Shown here: positions 37,701 to 50,208 of the stretch, piece by piece
Numbering within the stretch: the stretch's first letter is position 1
Layout: the number at the start of each line of letters is the position of its first letter
Assembly: GCA_018697195.1 (NCBI GenBank)
Contig: JAGMWU010000040.1
Span: 372,001 to 436,000, forward strand
Source: Certhia americana
Taxonomy: Eukaryota > Chordata > Aves > Passeriformes > Certhiidae
Direction: 5' to 3'
Length of the DNA: 64,000 nucleotides
Notes under the pieces: model-generated
Seen by the model: only the letters and a program-made list of their open reading frames with translations
Databases searched by the model: none
Told to the model about the DNA's origin: nothing
Program-made: the position numbers and the translations under genes

Positions 37701-40700
37701 GCTTTTGCTCTTCTTAAAAAAAAAAAAAAGGCAATAAACCCCCCCATATTTATAGGTACTTGTTTACTATTCACTTCCTCTATTGAAAGATTTTAAAATT
37801 CTCTGTAAGGCATGAAATACCATGTGACTAATCAAAAGTCCTTGGAGAACATTCTTATAGATTTTGTGACTCTCTAGACTGGCTTAGTTGCCTAGTGCCT
37901 TCCACAGAGGATTTTTTCTGCTTATTTGTTCAGACTATTATTGAACAATGAAAGTAGTTTAAAATTCCTCAGAATATTATTAGCTCATAATAAATTATTT
38001 TTCCTGTGCTGACAATATGTACCTATTTGATTGTCCTCTAGCTGAATAGGAACAATGCAGTCAAGTTGCCCTCAGACACTGTACATTTTAAATAAAGTGT
38101 ACTTACAACTTATTCCTTTTTTGTTCTGACTGCTTCTTCCTATTGCTGCACTCTTTGCTCTGTGCTTACTTTGGACATGGACACTTCCCAATAAATACAG
38201 TTTAGACTTAGATGGGTATTGAGAAGCCATGAGTGGCTTGTGAATGAGGAGTTCAACTGTATTAAAAAAAAGAAAATCAATCAATTTTAAGGCTTCGACA
38301 TGAAGACCATTAGAATCAATGGAAAGTACTTTCCTGAAATTGAATGGAATTTGAGCAAGTATGTAATGATTTTCCTATCTAGGGTGCTTCCATGCCAGAA
38401 ACTTAGTCAAGCACTTTAAAAAAATAAAATTGTTGTCCATGCAGTTGTTCCTTCTTGCAATCTCTTGATAAAATGAGTCTCCAGTTTTCTAAATGCTTGC
38501 ACTACAAGTAATGTATTATCTTACAGTACCATGATTGATACCCACTCCCTTTTGGGCATTGAAGCACATCTAACCACTTTCATATTAACAGCATGGGAGA
38601 AAGAAACTTGCTGCAAATCCTTGAATCCAGGAGACACAAAGCTTGTCCATATGCCTTTGTGACTTTAGAATCTGGAAGAAGTCTTCATCACCTCCTTGCA
38701 AATTTCAGAACAAAATCAGAGAGTTCTGGACAGTTCATGCTGTGATCTGGCTTCTTTCCCTGCTGAAAAAAAATCAGTTGTGAGCATTAGTGGCCCAGTT
38801 TAAATTGTTTACTCCCTCAGTGTGCTTGCCCACAACGACCACACATATTGATGTGAGCAAATCCAAGAAGCTAAAGGCAATGCATCTCCAAACAGCACTT
38901 ACATCAATGGATTTTCTGGTGGATTATTAACTACTTTGCCATGGAAAAATGTCTCCAAGAGTGGCTTCTGCCTGGGTCCATTTACTCCTGGCTAGACATA
39001 GCCCCTGAAATTATGCAGAGCCCTGGACCATGCTGTGTTCATCCAAAAGAGAATCCACAAGCTCAGAGGGAAGATTATTATGATGTGAAAGCTCTACTCC
39101 TCATCTGTGCTTGTTGGAGACATTTGGCAAGGATTAGCACCAACTGACCTCCCCCACGCTGAGCAGCTGGAAGAGTGATGTCACCCCACTTTGTAAAGGA
39201 AAATTTGCAGTCTGTTCTTACTGCAATTCTTAATGCTGTTTATATTTTCTCCCTTGAAGAACAGATAGTACCCTGTAGGTTCTGGTAAAGCCATAAGCAG
39301 GCAAGTGTATCCCTACATAGTTGGAAATAAAAACCCTTATAGCATTGGTGGTTTTCTTCCCCTAGATCTCAAAAAAATTACTGAGATATGTCACCTGCTG
39401 TGACTATCTAGATAATTAAATGCTGTTATCACTTCCATTTTCATAGTAATTTTATTCATTGCCATTACTTGTCTGAATTCTGTGTTTGACCAACACTGAG
39501 AAACAAACCATTGTATGCTATTATGTATTTGGTCTTTCCCTCTCTTCATCCTTTATGAATGTAATGCTGTAATTGTCAATGCTGTAAACTACAAGTTCTT
39601 GGAAAATATAAACAAACAAACAAAAATACTTAGTCCCTAACTGGAATTAATGCTGGCAAATTCAGAAACTGTTCAAAGCAGGAGAATGCTTTTTCCTCTC
39701 CAAAGTTCTTACCAAATATAAATATGAAAATCTAGAAGACCCAAATCCAACCTGAAAACTGAAAATCAAGTGTATAAGAATAGTGGTTTTCTTTGCTCTC
39801 TCTTGTGCCTCCCAGATGCTGAGGTTCTTTTGAAGACAAAGTTTTGTTATTCTTGGAAAACTAAAGAAGAGTTTTGACCGTGTGATGCTTATTTCACACT
39901 TCAGAATTGGCATTAGAAATGTTGTGATTGAAATACTGAATGCTGTGCTAGGGAACAATGACATATGCCCATTTACTTATTTTTAAGTAGATAGGTTTGG
40001 AAAGAAATAGTGATATATCTTGATAAACCATGAGAAAAGTGCAGATAGATAGCTGGCTGTTCATTTATTCCATAAGAAAAGTGCAGGTAGATGGCTGGAT
40101 GATGAAACAGCAAGATAATAATCAGGAAATGGTTGCAATAACACTGATTTTTTGTACTTCTTCCCTCTGGCCCCCACCACCAAGCTGTTAATAAAAAAAA
40201 ATAATATCAAACTATTGCATTTTCTTTGGAAAACAATGTGTTTTGTGCACTAGTGGCAAAAACATCCTTATCTAATATTTCTCTTCAACGCTTATTTTCC
40301 AAATTGGACTCTGCCAAAATATCTGCTGCAAACACAAAAAAATTATTGTTCTTTTCTGTTGATGTTGCTTCCCAGAAAATAAAACTCCTTTCTTTTGATG
40401 CCTGTTTCCAAATACCGTGCTTTTAATGGAGGGTGGGAGGTGGTAATAGACAGTAATGGCAGAATTTTTATGTAAACCATAATAAATTGGACAGCTCATT
40501 TTAGAGAGATCTGTTGCTGTGTTAAGAATGTGTTTCTCAAATCTCCTGTGTGCAACACCATCTGTTTCTAAAGAGTAATATACCTGTCTAGCCTCAAGCT
40601 ATTTTGCCAATGATCAGGCAATCGAATGAAGCATCCAACAGCTAGATAAAGATACCACTGCTGTCTACTTTAACCAGAGGAGCAATTTAAGCTTCCAAAT

Positions 40701-41226
40701 CTCAGGAAAGCGTGACTTTCTGCTTGGAAGGTATACAGTAACGCTACAGTGTTTGGTTGGTAGATATGAGGCTTGAAAATGAGAGCAGCTTCTGGACTGT
40801 AAAGCCACTGGACAGTGGTCAGGCAATGGCATTAGATGTAGCAGAAAATATTTGTCTTGCAAGTCAAAAATCTTTGTTTTATATTAATGTGTCATAAATA
40901 GGGATTAAGGAATATAAAAATGACCCTCTTCCTTGAAGCTGCTGCAAAAGATTACTTTCAAGGTTAAACGCACCCCAGCAGAGAGTTTAAAGAGGTCATC
41001 TACCTAATCCCTGACCCTAAAAGCCATGTCTTAGACCTCATGAGGTCTAAAGTTTTGTAGATGAGGTTTGCATTAGCAAGGTTTCACACATGACATATTT
41101 AAATCAATGAAAATGTCACTGAATGAAATGCAGTGTCCCCAGCTGGATGGAAAAACTGAATTTGGCCTTGTTTAACTGGTGATAGAGTTGCCAGCATGTT
41201 TGAATTCTCGGTACTGTGTTATATGC
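34711..41226. other. Non-coding stretch, no gene recognised
   Basis: Mostly unique sequence. (AAAC)n patches lie near 36220 and 39605, and a 42-bp spaced direct repeat lies at 40033. A short patch at about 36480-36510 (ggagaaagacctgggagtag) resembles a CR1 ORF2 word, but the flanks do not support it. No exon is recognised. Confidence 0.65.
40033..40106. repeat. Imperfect 42-bp tandem duplication
   Basis: agaaaagtgcagatagatag at 40033 recurs as agaaaagtgcaggtagatgg at 40075, a 42-bp offset with a few substitutions; the second unit is partial. Small local duplication. Confidence 0.75.
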
Positions 41227-41371
41227 TGTCGTGGTTTGACTGACAGGTGTCTGCTAAGGAAGGCAGGAGCCTCCCTTGGAATGGAGAATGTAAACCCCCT
41301 CCCTCCAAATTATAGTAACTTAGAAATTAAGGGGCTCTCAGGTGAAGATTTGGGAATAACAATAACAGTTC

Positions 41372-41377
41372 TTTATT
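41372..41377 (-). terminator. LTR polyadenylation signal AATAAA
   Basis: The minus strand reads CCCTAATAAAGAACTG, followed by T/G-rich sequence (gttattgttattccc). This is a standard retroviral polyA signal inside the LTR. It could end antisense transcripts here. Confidence 0.65.
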
Positions 41378-41660
41378 AGGGAAATTAAAATAAACAATAA
41401 AACAAAAACACATGCAGTAAGACAAATAAACAAATACACAAACCCACTGACAGAGTCAGGATACAGCCTGACACCCTGTGGGTCAGGGTGTTGGTGGCAG
41501 TGCCATTCCATGGTGGCTGCAGTCCTAGTAGCAGATGTGGCTCTGTTGAAGTGATGCTCCTGTAGAAAAGTGGAGTTCCTTCACTGAAGGTCCAGTGGTG
41601 ATAGATGGGCCTGGCCTTTCTCTGAGAATCCAGTGGAAAAGGCTGCCTTGGTATTCCAAC

Positions 41661-41676
41661 TCCTATATTTTTATCC
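41661..41676 (-). promoter_or_regulatory. LTR TATA-like box
   Basis: The minus strand reads GGATAAAAATATAGGA. It lies at the expected distance upstream of the LTR polyA signal, so it is probably the core promoter of the former provirus. Present activity cannot be judged. Confidence 0.55.
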
Positions 41677-41944
41677 AGGTACGAATACTTGGCTCCTCTC
41701 CCTGGCTGGAGCATTTCCCAGTGGGATGATGGAATTCTATCAGTGAGACTCAATGGCGCATCAGCAGAAGATCTCTCCCTGGAGGGAGGCTGGGTTGTGG
41801 AAGAGATAAGAAAACTGCCCCAGCTGGTTTATTGACAGTTGGCCATTGGCAGACAATTACACCACCCCCACACCCCAGTTCTATCAGATGGTGACAGAAT
41901 ACAGAGTTTTGGTTACATTTTGCACTGCAACTCATGACATATGT

Positions 41945-44900
41945 GAATTACCAAGAAAAAACATTGTTTGCTGGTCCTGCTTTAAAGGGGGGATTGTATT
42001 ATGTTCACATAGGATAGAACTGATATGATTCTTATTTCTGCTACTTCTACAACTGCTCTATTATCAGTATTTATGATGCTGTTCACAAAATCAAACCTTT
42101 TTGCATCACAACCTATATGAGTGTTTGTCCTAAGCAATGACCTCTCTGTGTAACAGCTGGACAGCAGCTGAACACCAAGTGGTGTTGAGAGAAGGACAGT
42201 ACTAGTTATCTTCAGGAAGTCCTAAACAGTGTGATGTGAACAGTATCCAAGCTGCTAACTCTCTCTTGTTTTAAATAGACTTCGAGAAAGGCAATTGTAG
42301 AGATAAAAGTAGCAGTTTAAGGGAGGAAAATGAATTGTCTTTGTTTTTGTTTATGAGAAACTTCTTCCTTGTATAAAAAGTGCATGAGGAGGCAGGCCTG
42401 AAAATATGATATAAAGCACTATTTGCTGGCCTAATTGGCATAGTGCATATCCATTTATTTTCCAGTGCAAAGTATTGAGATATTATTGAAGTAGAAGTTG
42501 AGACATTACTTAGGGGAAAAAATGCTTTTCCTTCCTTGACTTGATATGAATTATTTTGAACTGCACTATTAGAAGCCAGAGGTCCAGTCAGATACTTTTT
42601 TGTAAACTGGAGACTGATAATTTAAAGTACACAATGAAATTCACATTTGTGGACTCATTTGCCTTCAGAAGCAATTATCCATCTTAAACAGTCAAGAAGT
42701 AAAAACTGCATTTATGGACATCTGCTCTGTGTGGAGTGATTGGCATGGTTTATAATGATGTTGAATGACAGAACTGATATTTATTTCATTCTGTACTGAC
42801 TGAATTGTATTTCTTCTTTATATTTAGATACTCATTTCCTTCCTCCTGATGCAGTCTCATAATGCAAAAGTGAACACAAAATCAATAGCCCCTGTCTCAA
42901 AACAGCGCAGATCTTCTGTCCTGTACTTTGGTCTCCAGATTGAAGTATTAACAAGTTACCTATAAGCATGTCATAATCTGTGCCCCTTGCACAGCCATCA
43001 AATATCTTAGTGACAAAGGACAACCATTTAGATCTTGTGTGCCTCTTCCACTAATCTCACTCAGGGGATCCTGGAATACTACTGAGTACTTGAGAAATAT
43101 TTTGTTCTCCACATGTAGAGGGTGCTTGATGAGGGTAAAGTAGGAAGAAAATTATGTGCAATTACACAGCTTCAGAGAAGTGATATGGTGCCTGAGATGA
43201 AGACAAGCTCTCCCTTTGCCCAGGGCATGTCCCCATGTCCATGGCATGTGCAGGTATAGGAAGTGAGGGCCAAACCACAGGGATTCTCACCTGCTCCTCC
43301 ACCAACATCAAGCTCCTTGCATCAAGGGGAGTGAACATTAACTACATAACTCTAATCAGTGCACATTTCCCATGTGCATTGATAGGGTAATATAGATAAT
43401 CTGAAGTAAGAAGCAGCCAAGGGACTTGTATTTGTCTTTCTTCTGTACTGGTCAGATGTCAGGTTGTGGGAACCAGATTTGAAGTATAAGATCTTAGTGT
43501 ATTCCATATAAATTAGCATGAGCTTTAAAACTGGCTTTGGTAAATGCCCTTTCTCCTAAATGCCCTAAAAAGTCTGAAATTGTGTACATGTGACAGAAAT
43601 CAACTGAAAAAAATTCTGCTCTGAATTTCAGTAGGATTTGTATCTAACATTTTTTGGATCAAAAAATAAAAATGAAAAAGACAAAATCCAATAAGCCCCA
43701 AATCAGTGGACAGGAGATTTTTAAAAGCATTGTAATAAATATAACACATCCTACAAATACATTTTAGAAACATTTCAGAAGCCTTGATGATGATAATACA
43801 CATCTTGGCAGAGGGCAAGAGGAGAATTACAGCTTCATGGAGTCAGGTTACCAGAGCTCTGTGACATCAAACCTTTGATTTAGAGCTTATGATATATAGG
43901 GCTTAAGTAAGCTTGTTGGAAACAACTGTAGTGGAGAATAAGCTGTTTCATAAATCTCTGCACTGTACAATCTATGTACTGTATTGCAAATCAAAACAGT
44001 ATTGAAGCAAAGTGCATTGATTGTCCCTGAGCCACTACCAGCTTTAATAATAGAATTGCTGCAGATGCATGTTTGAAGTGGCTTTGTTTAAAGCCCCTGT
44101 TTTATTTACAGCACAGATGAAAACTACTCTGCAGTAATAAACTTCCCCTTCTCAGCTGTGTATGTGTTTGTTGATGCTGGTTGCCCCCTGATTCCTGATT
44201 TTGAAAGAGACTTTGTCTTGATTCATTGGGCAATTTATGCACCATTTACATGCAGTTCCCCAAGTGTTATTTGAAGTAATTGAGTACATATTTTTATGAT
44301 CTATAAAACAGTCCTTTAAATTTGTACACATGAGAAAACTCTTTATGATGAACCAAAGAGTAACCGTCCGAGTATGAATAGCATCTAAAAATCAGGGGCA
44401 AAATTTTCCCACAGCACTTCAAGTGCTTTAAACTTCATAGTAATTCTTTCTTTATTGCAGTTACTTACTCTGCATATGATACTTCTCATGTGTAACATTA
44501 TAAAAGTATTTTATCAGGAGAAGTAGCTACTATTTTCCCTTCCCACCCACCGCTTTGCATTGTGGAGAAAGCAGGAGTACAGAAAGATTAGGCAGTTTTC
44601 TGAAGTGTTGCAGAACATCTGCCATGAAGATGGGAATAAAATCGTGAGAGAGCAGCGCTGATCTCCCCTCTCCAGTCACAAGACTTAAAAGAGCTCTACG
44701 TCCTGTGGAGGGGCAGTGTGATGTGCTGCCACTGGTAAGGAGGCTGTTGGGATTGTCAGAGAAGCAGTTTCAATGTCTACACATGTTCCCCAAAAGGAAA
44801 AATATAACCACACAGCTTTGCTAAATATTTTGAGAAGGCATGACCTGATCATATTAAAGGTCTGCCTATGACTTGGAAACAAAAAGAAATTGTATTTATA

Positions 44901-46859
44901 AAACAAAAATGTTAAACCTGACACTCATTACCTTTTTCAGTTCCAATTCTTGTTGCTAGAGATTGCTGTCAACGCATTTCCCTAAATAGCAGAGTGGTTC
45001 TTTGCATCACCATTTTCTGTACTTTTTTCATACTTCTGAAGAATTTTCACCACTACAAAACTCTTATGGTTTCTTTGTCGATCAAACTGATGAACTTCAG
45101 TGTGCTGTTATATTTCTCTTTGTTGACTTTATTATTTTTTAAATTGCTCACCTTATACTTATTTTACTAAGAAATACAAGCGTAGTATTCTTTGGGAAGC
45201 AACTAATTATAAATTTACACCTCTTTACAAGTGTAATTTCATGTAAATAAAATTATATGGATGCATAAAGAAAAATGTGGGTGTGAATTCACCCAGGGAA
45301 GGAGGAAAGGCAGTAAGTGTTCCATTATTGATTTTTTTTTACTGCCTTTTGTTTCCTCAGAAATACAGCTACTTGATGTTATAACATAAAGAAACTCTTT
45401 CTGAAACCTGTCTCCTTTCCCCCCAACCCCCCCACAGAGCCTCACTTTAATAAACTGGCAAAATTTTATAGTACTTATTCACTCAATCTTCTTGACAAAA
45501 AATATTATCCTTCTGACATATTTTATTATCATTGCCTTTTCCAAGAAAACTTAGGAAGCAAATGTTGCATAGATAGTAAAGAACTAGTTTAGAACCCTCT
45601 GTCTTTTTTACAAATGGATGGAAATGACAGAGCTTTAAAAAGAAGAAATTAACCTGCTTCTGGAAAGACCCTTGTTTTGAAGAAACCCAGCTGGCACCAT
45701 GAAAGAAAGAAAATCATAGCAAGGTTCTAAATTTCCTGTTATCTATCTGTGCCAAATGTGGATGACATTATGAACAAAAACATTGAATAAAGACTGAGTG
45801 AAGACCTGCTAGTATGCTTCCTACACAGATATTCAGAGCTAGAAACTTAATGTAGAGGCTTAGAAGAGGACTGCACGTATTACATGTTGCCTTCAGCAGG
45901 TTGCCTTGCATGTTATGTTGCCTTCATGTGATCAGACCTGGATAATCAGGATGATATCATTAGATCAGAATGCTTAAGGCCAAATATTTGTGTAATTTAT
46001 CAATATCTTTTTCTCTACTAACCTAATACACTATTGCCACCTTATAATCTGCATAGAAAAACAACTCTAAGAAATTCTTGCATCTCAGTAAGCACATATG
46101 TTCTGTATTTTTGTTTTTATGATGGAATTTTACTGCATGTTAATTTAAAACAAGTGTTTCAGATGTCCTTATGAAAAGAAAGAAAAATTTTTCCCACTGA
46201 GAAGATAGATAAATTAAAATCCTACTGAATACCCAATATTAAATGAAAGGCCAATAATTATGCTGTAGTTCAGTGCAAAATTAGCATTTCATGTTTGATG
46301 TATGTAAAATATTTTTAACAATCTTCAAATTCAATAAATCACTCAAGTCAACAAAAATCACTTAAATCCATCATGGAGGGAAATAATGGTTTGGAATCAA
46401 TAATGATTTGCCTCCCTTGCATTAATTAGGCAAGCCAGAGTTTCTTCATTATCAGGAGAATATCCAAATTGCACAACTAACATGAAATACCAACAGATAC
46501 TTGTGTGCCCTTATCTGTGTCATATGTGCATGGGAGAATAACTGCAGCTTTAAAAAGAACAGTGTTTCTCCATCCTGTGGTAAGTTCTGCATCTGTGAAT
46601 TTTGAAAAAGGCAAACCCCACAACTCTTCGTGGTTGCCTAGAATATAAGAGGGAGAAGATTAACACCCAATATTTGCAAGAATGAAAAGCACCCTAATTA
46701 TATTATGCTGTGGGATGCTGGTAGTGCTTGTGTGCATGAAAAAACATCAGATAAAACCCCTTAAAATTCGCTTGGGAGTTTCTCTCTGTTATAAATTTTT
46801 TGATAATCCTAAACTTTTTCAATCTGTTCTAAGGTCCCTGTGTAGAACTGGCCAGAGAA
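41945..46859. other. Non-coding stretch, no gene recognised
   Basis: About 4.9 kb with only short open frames. Bases 43870-44130 have a dense mixture of short regulatory-looking words, but without a comparison this is not evidence. A C-rich patch lies near 45420. The frame opening at 46682 begins in this stretch and runs into the relic that follows. Confidence 0.65.
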
Positions 46860-47345
46860 CTGTTCCCAGAGAGAAGTTATCCTTTCACTGTCAAATGGGT
46901 GGAAGCCCAGTTGAATCTCTTCAGATTCTACTGCTATTCAATATTTTTCTTAATGACACAAGTGAAGAAATAGAGCATGCAAGTTTGCCTCTCACAGGTG
47001 CTGCTGAAACCATCCTAGGAAACATGTCAAAATTTTCTAAAGGGTTTACTTCCAAAAGTATCTTTACAAATAGAAGATGTGATCTGAAAACACAATAATG
47101 CTGTTTCAGTAAGTGCATGATATTGGATTTAGATAGAAATAACCAGCTGAACAAGAATGGAATGGAAAAGATACAAAGGCTGTAGTAATGTTCTGTAGTT
47201 ATACCTGATCATAGATTAAATATGAATTGTCAATATTACCCTGTTATAAATATGATAAATGACATGCAGTGATCAGTATAAAAGAGTTTAACCTACAAAA
47301 CTTGTGAATTACTAACTCTGATCAGACCTGGTGTAAGTCATAAAG
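46860..47345 (+). mobile_element. Ancient CR1 LINE relic, plus strand
   Basis: Old CR1-group sequence in sense orientation. ctgctattcaatatttttct + taatgacacaagtgaagaaa at about 46928 matches the reverse-transcriptase words (LLFNIFxND, then an E-I-E stretch). Downstream, in the right order, are gaaataaccagctgaacaag (47136), gatcatagattaaatatga (47209) and actctgatcagacctgg (47316), all recognisable from older CR1 subfamilies. It explains most of the 138-codon open frame at 46682-47098, where the catalytic FADD block is unrecognisable. Both ends are vague. Confidence 0.6.
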
Positions 47346-49811
47346 TTCTTTAGTCAATAATTTACAGTCTCATACTTCATGTCTGCATTTGCATGATGAG
47401 CTAAGACTAGAAGAGCTTGCTTTATGATATATTTGAGCACGTCAAGGCTGTTGACATACCTTCTGTCACAGTCACACATAATTAGATTTTTTTTTCTTCT
47501 TTGCAATGTCACTATGGCATGGAATTGCTTTATTTATTGAACTGCCTTATTTATTTTAGTTTCAAAAGAATATTAAACATGTTTGCTAATCAATAGCAGT
47601 AGTTAGTTCAGACAAGGGTGAACCAGGGAACATTATTTTAAAAGACTGATGTAAAGTCATTGGGATGTGCTGGATTATAAGTTTCCCACTTGCAAGGTTG
47701 CATACAGATCCTCATTCCATGTCCAGAAAAGTAATCTTGTGCATAATCATTCAGTGATCACAGATCAATCTGTAAAGTTTAGATCGATTACCTGAAATAC
47801 AAGAAGTAGTATTGAAGTAGTTTCCAGTGGACAAAATTTGTGAGAGAACAATGCTGATAAACTCAATTTATTTTTATTTTTGACTTTAAAAATATTCAAG
47901 AATAGAATTAGTTGTACTGGGATATCACAGCAGATAGTTGATCATAAGAACGTTCTTTGTATGGGCAATCCTAGAAAGAAAAAAAGAAGCAGTTTACCTT
48001 CTTCCAGAAACTTATTTAATAAATGAACTATTGTGGAAATTCTGCAAAATGAATCTATAGTCTACAGGCAAATAATTCGTTTGAAAAGGACTGCAAAGCT
48101 CAGTTGACTATTTCAGGTGCAAGAAATAATGATACTTGTGGAGGAAAAAGAAGTTTAGGGCATCTTCCTTTAGTCCAACAGTATATTCAATTGCTTTTCT
48201 TGAGTCCTTACAGCTGCAGATTACTGTCCAGATACACAAGTTACTAAGGGGCTCAATTATTTTTAGATCTGCAGGGGGTACAATTATTCATCCCTATTGC
48301 CAAGCAGACATATAAAAACTGGTCGCTTCACCTCTATTGCACTTCATTTGGCCACATAAACTGGGAAGAGATTAGACAGTGCCCCAACCTGTTACACAGT
48401 TCATCAACAACTCTCACTATGCCAGGCCACTCCCTGGTAGGGACAGGTAGTCCCTGTCCTGGATTTTGGACCCTTTCCACTGCAGAGCTAGAAGCATTGC
48501 AACAGTTCTGTGATCTGTGTAAGTAAAGAAAACCATCCTAAAGTTGTCGTGCCATAGGGTCCTATGAAACAATCATGAAGAACACATGCTGTACAATGTT
48601 AACTCATGAGAGAAGCGAACAGGCAGCGAGTTCAGTAGAGCTAGTTTTCCCACTAACCCGGCTTTTCATGCTTTTATTAGCTTAGTTAAAATATTTACTT
48701 TGAAGATTTATTTTTTTTTTTTTTTTTTTACATCAAGCAAAAAAGCAGGAGTCATAAAAGCCCACAACTGTACATGTACTTATTGATGTATGATGAATTA
48801 TTATTGATGCATTACATGTCGACATGAGGCATTTGTCTGGGCAGAAGGTCTAACTTTCTACATAGCTTCTCCCTACTCAACTTCACATGACTTAGCATCT
48901 CTCAGCCAGCAGATCTGCTGCAGTACCCCCTGTCAGTGAAATGCAGTAGGCAGTCTTCTGCTGTGTGAGGAGCTGCAGGCACACCAAGCTGGCATGTAAG
49001 AGCTGCTGAATGACAGCCAGGGACCAGATAACCGATAATGTGCAAGTGGTGTTGTGAGAGCTGCATCAAGAGCAGAAGACTTGAACGCAGCACTGGTGGT
49101 GGCAGCAGTATATGGCTTTTTACAGCTGCCTCTTTGAGAAGCAGCACAGCTTCAGTAAATCCTCAGCAAACTTAGTTTTATCCTCCTGCATTTTAATGAA
49201 GTCATAGAAAAGACTCTTTGCTAAACAAAGAACTAAGACGTCCCTCAGGTAGTAACAGCATGACATTACTGAGACATCCCTAATGCAAATCATGCAATCT
49301 GCTGTCTCCACAATCCCTGAAGCATCCAGAGGTAGACATGCTGGCATTCATAAACCTCAGATGTAGGAGTACCAGGCTTTTATCAGAACAGAAATAATTC
49401 TGTTGCCCTGAAGCTGAACCCATTATCCGTGCTGGTTCAAGACAGCACCTCTACTTATAGGCAGCACCAGGTAAAAATACCATGGATGCTGTCAAGACAG
49501 AAGCAATAATTCACCTTCCCTTTTGGACTGGAGTGAGGTTTGTCATCTTGGGCTGTGATCTAAGAAGGAGCTGCCATTACTGCTGCAAAGTGCAAGAGAT
49601 AGCTTTTTCTAGAACAGAATCTAGGTTTTACTTGTTCCCACCCTTTTGCACTGAAAGGAAGGGATTAGCCAGCCTTGCATTAGCTGGTGCTCACCCATCT
49701 GTCTTTTTTACTGATTGTTATACATTTGGACTTTGTCCTCAGTGAGGGTGGGGCCGTTGCCTCCAAGAGGTTCACATACTGCTCTTCAGGACTAAGAAGC
49801 AGATTTCACCT
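47346..49811. other. Non-coding stretch, no gene recognised
   Basis: About 2.5 kb, no exon or transposon end recognised. A T19 run lies at 48711-48729. Bases 48340-48640 and 48900-49130 are somewhat richer in GC but show nothing identifiable. Confidence 0.65.
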
Positions 49812-50208
49812 ATCATAGATTCATAGAATCCAAATAGTTTGGGCTGAAATTAACTTTAAAGATCATCTTTTGCTATAAGCAGGGACATCTTCCACTAGAG
49901 CATGTTGCTCAGAGCTTCATTTAACCTGACCTTCAACACTTCCAGGGATGAAGCATCCACAACTTCTCTGGGCAACCTGTTCCAGTGTCTCACCATCCCC
50001 AAAGTAAAGAATTTCTTCATAGTTTTTGATCTAAACCTACTCTCTGTCAGTTTAAAGCCATTTACTCTTCATCTTGTCACTACATGCTTTTTTAGTGCTT
50101 TCTTGTAGGTTCTCTTTATGTACTGGAAGGCTGCTATAAGAAGTCTTATCTTCCCCAGGCTGAACAACACAAAATTTTTCATCCTGTCTTCATAGAAGAG
50201 TATTTGAC
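49812..50208 (-). mobile_element. CR1 LINE 3' fragment, older subfamily, minus
   Basis: On the plus strand atcatagattcatagaatc is the 3' repeat, followed by tagtttgggctgaaattaac, a variant of the CR1 aggttggaaggg block. Further words are tccagggatgaagcatccac, ctctgggcaacctgttccag and cttccccaggctgaacaac, ending near cctgtcttcatagaagag at about 50208. The usage differs from the 11.6-kb and 23.6-kb copies, so a different, older subfamily is likely. 5'-truncated and non-coding. Confidence 0.9.

Larger units (their letters stand above)
41227..41939 (-). mobile_element. Solo LTR, ERVL-like, minus strand
   Basis: A 713-bp long terminal repeat of an endogenous retrovirus with no internal sequence beside it. 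On the plus strand it starts TGTCGTGG and ends CATGACA, giving inverted ends TGTC(G/A)TG. The flanks are TATGC (41222-41226) and TATGT (41940-41944), a 5-bp target duplication with one change. Read on the minus strand it has a TATA-like box (41661-41676), then about 285 bp later AATAAA (41377-41372), the normal promoter-to-polyA layout. A 5-bp duplication points to an ERVL-type integrase. A solo LTR forms when the two LTRs of a provirus recombine. The body also resembles a songbird LTR family that I know by sight; I do not give its name. Confidence 0.85.

Noticed and set aside
41385..41753. 122-codon open frame on the minus strand
   Set aside because: It is contained in the solo LTR and is non-coding LTR sequence read through.
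43870..44130. Block that looks like a conserved enhancer
   Set aside because: The impression rests on short AT-rich words only; no comparison is available and nothing distinguishes it from its surroundings.
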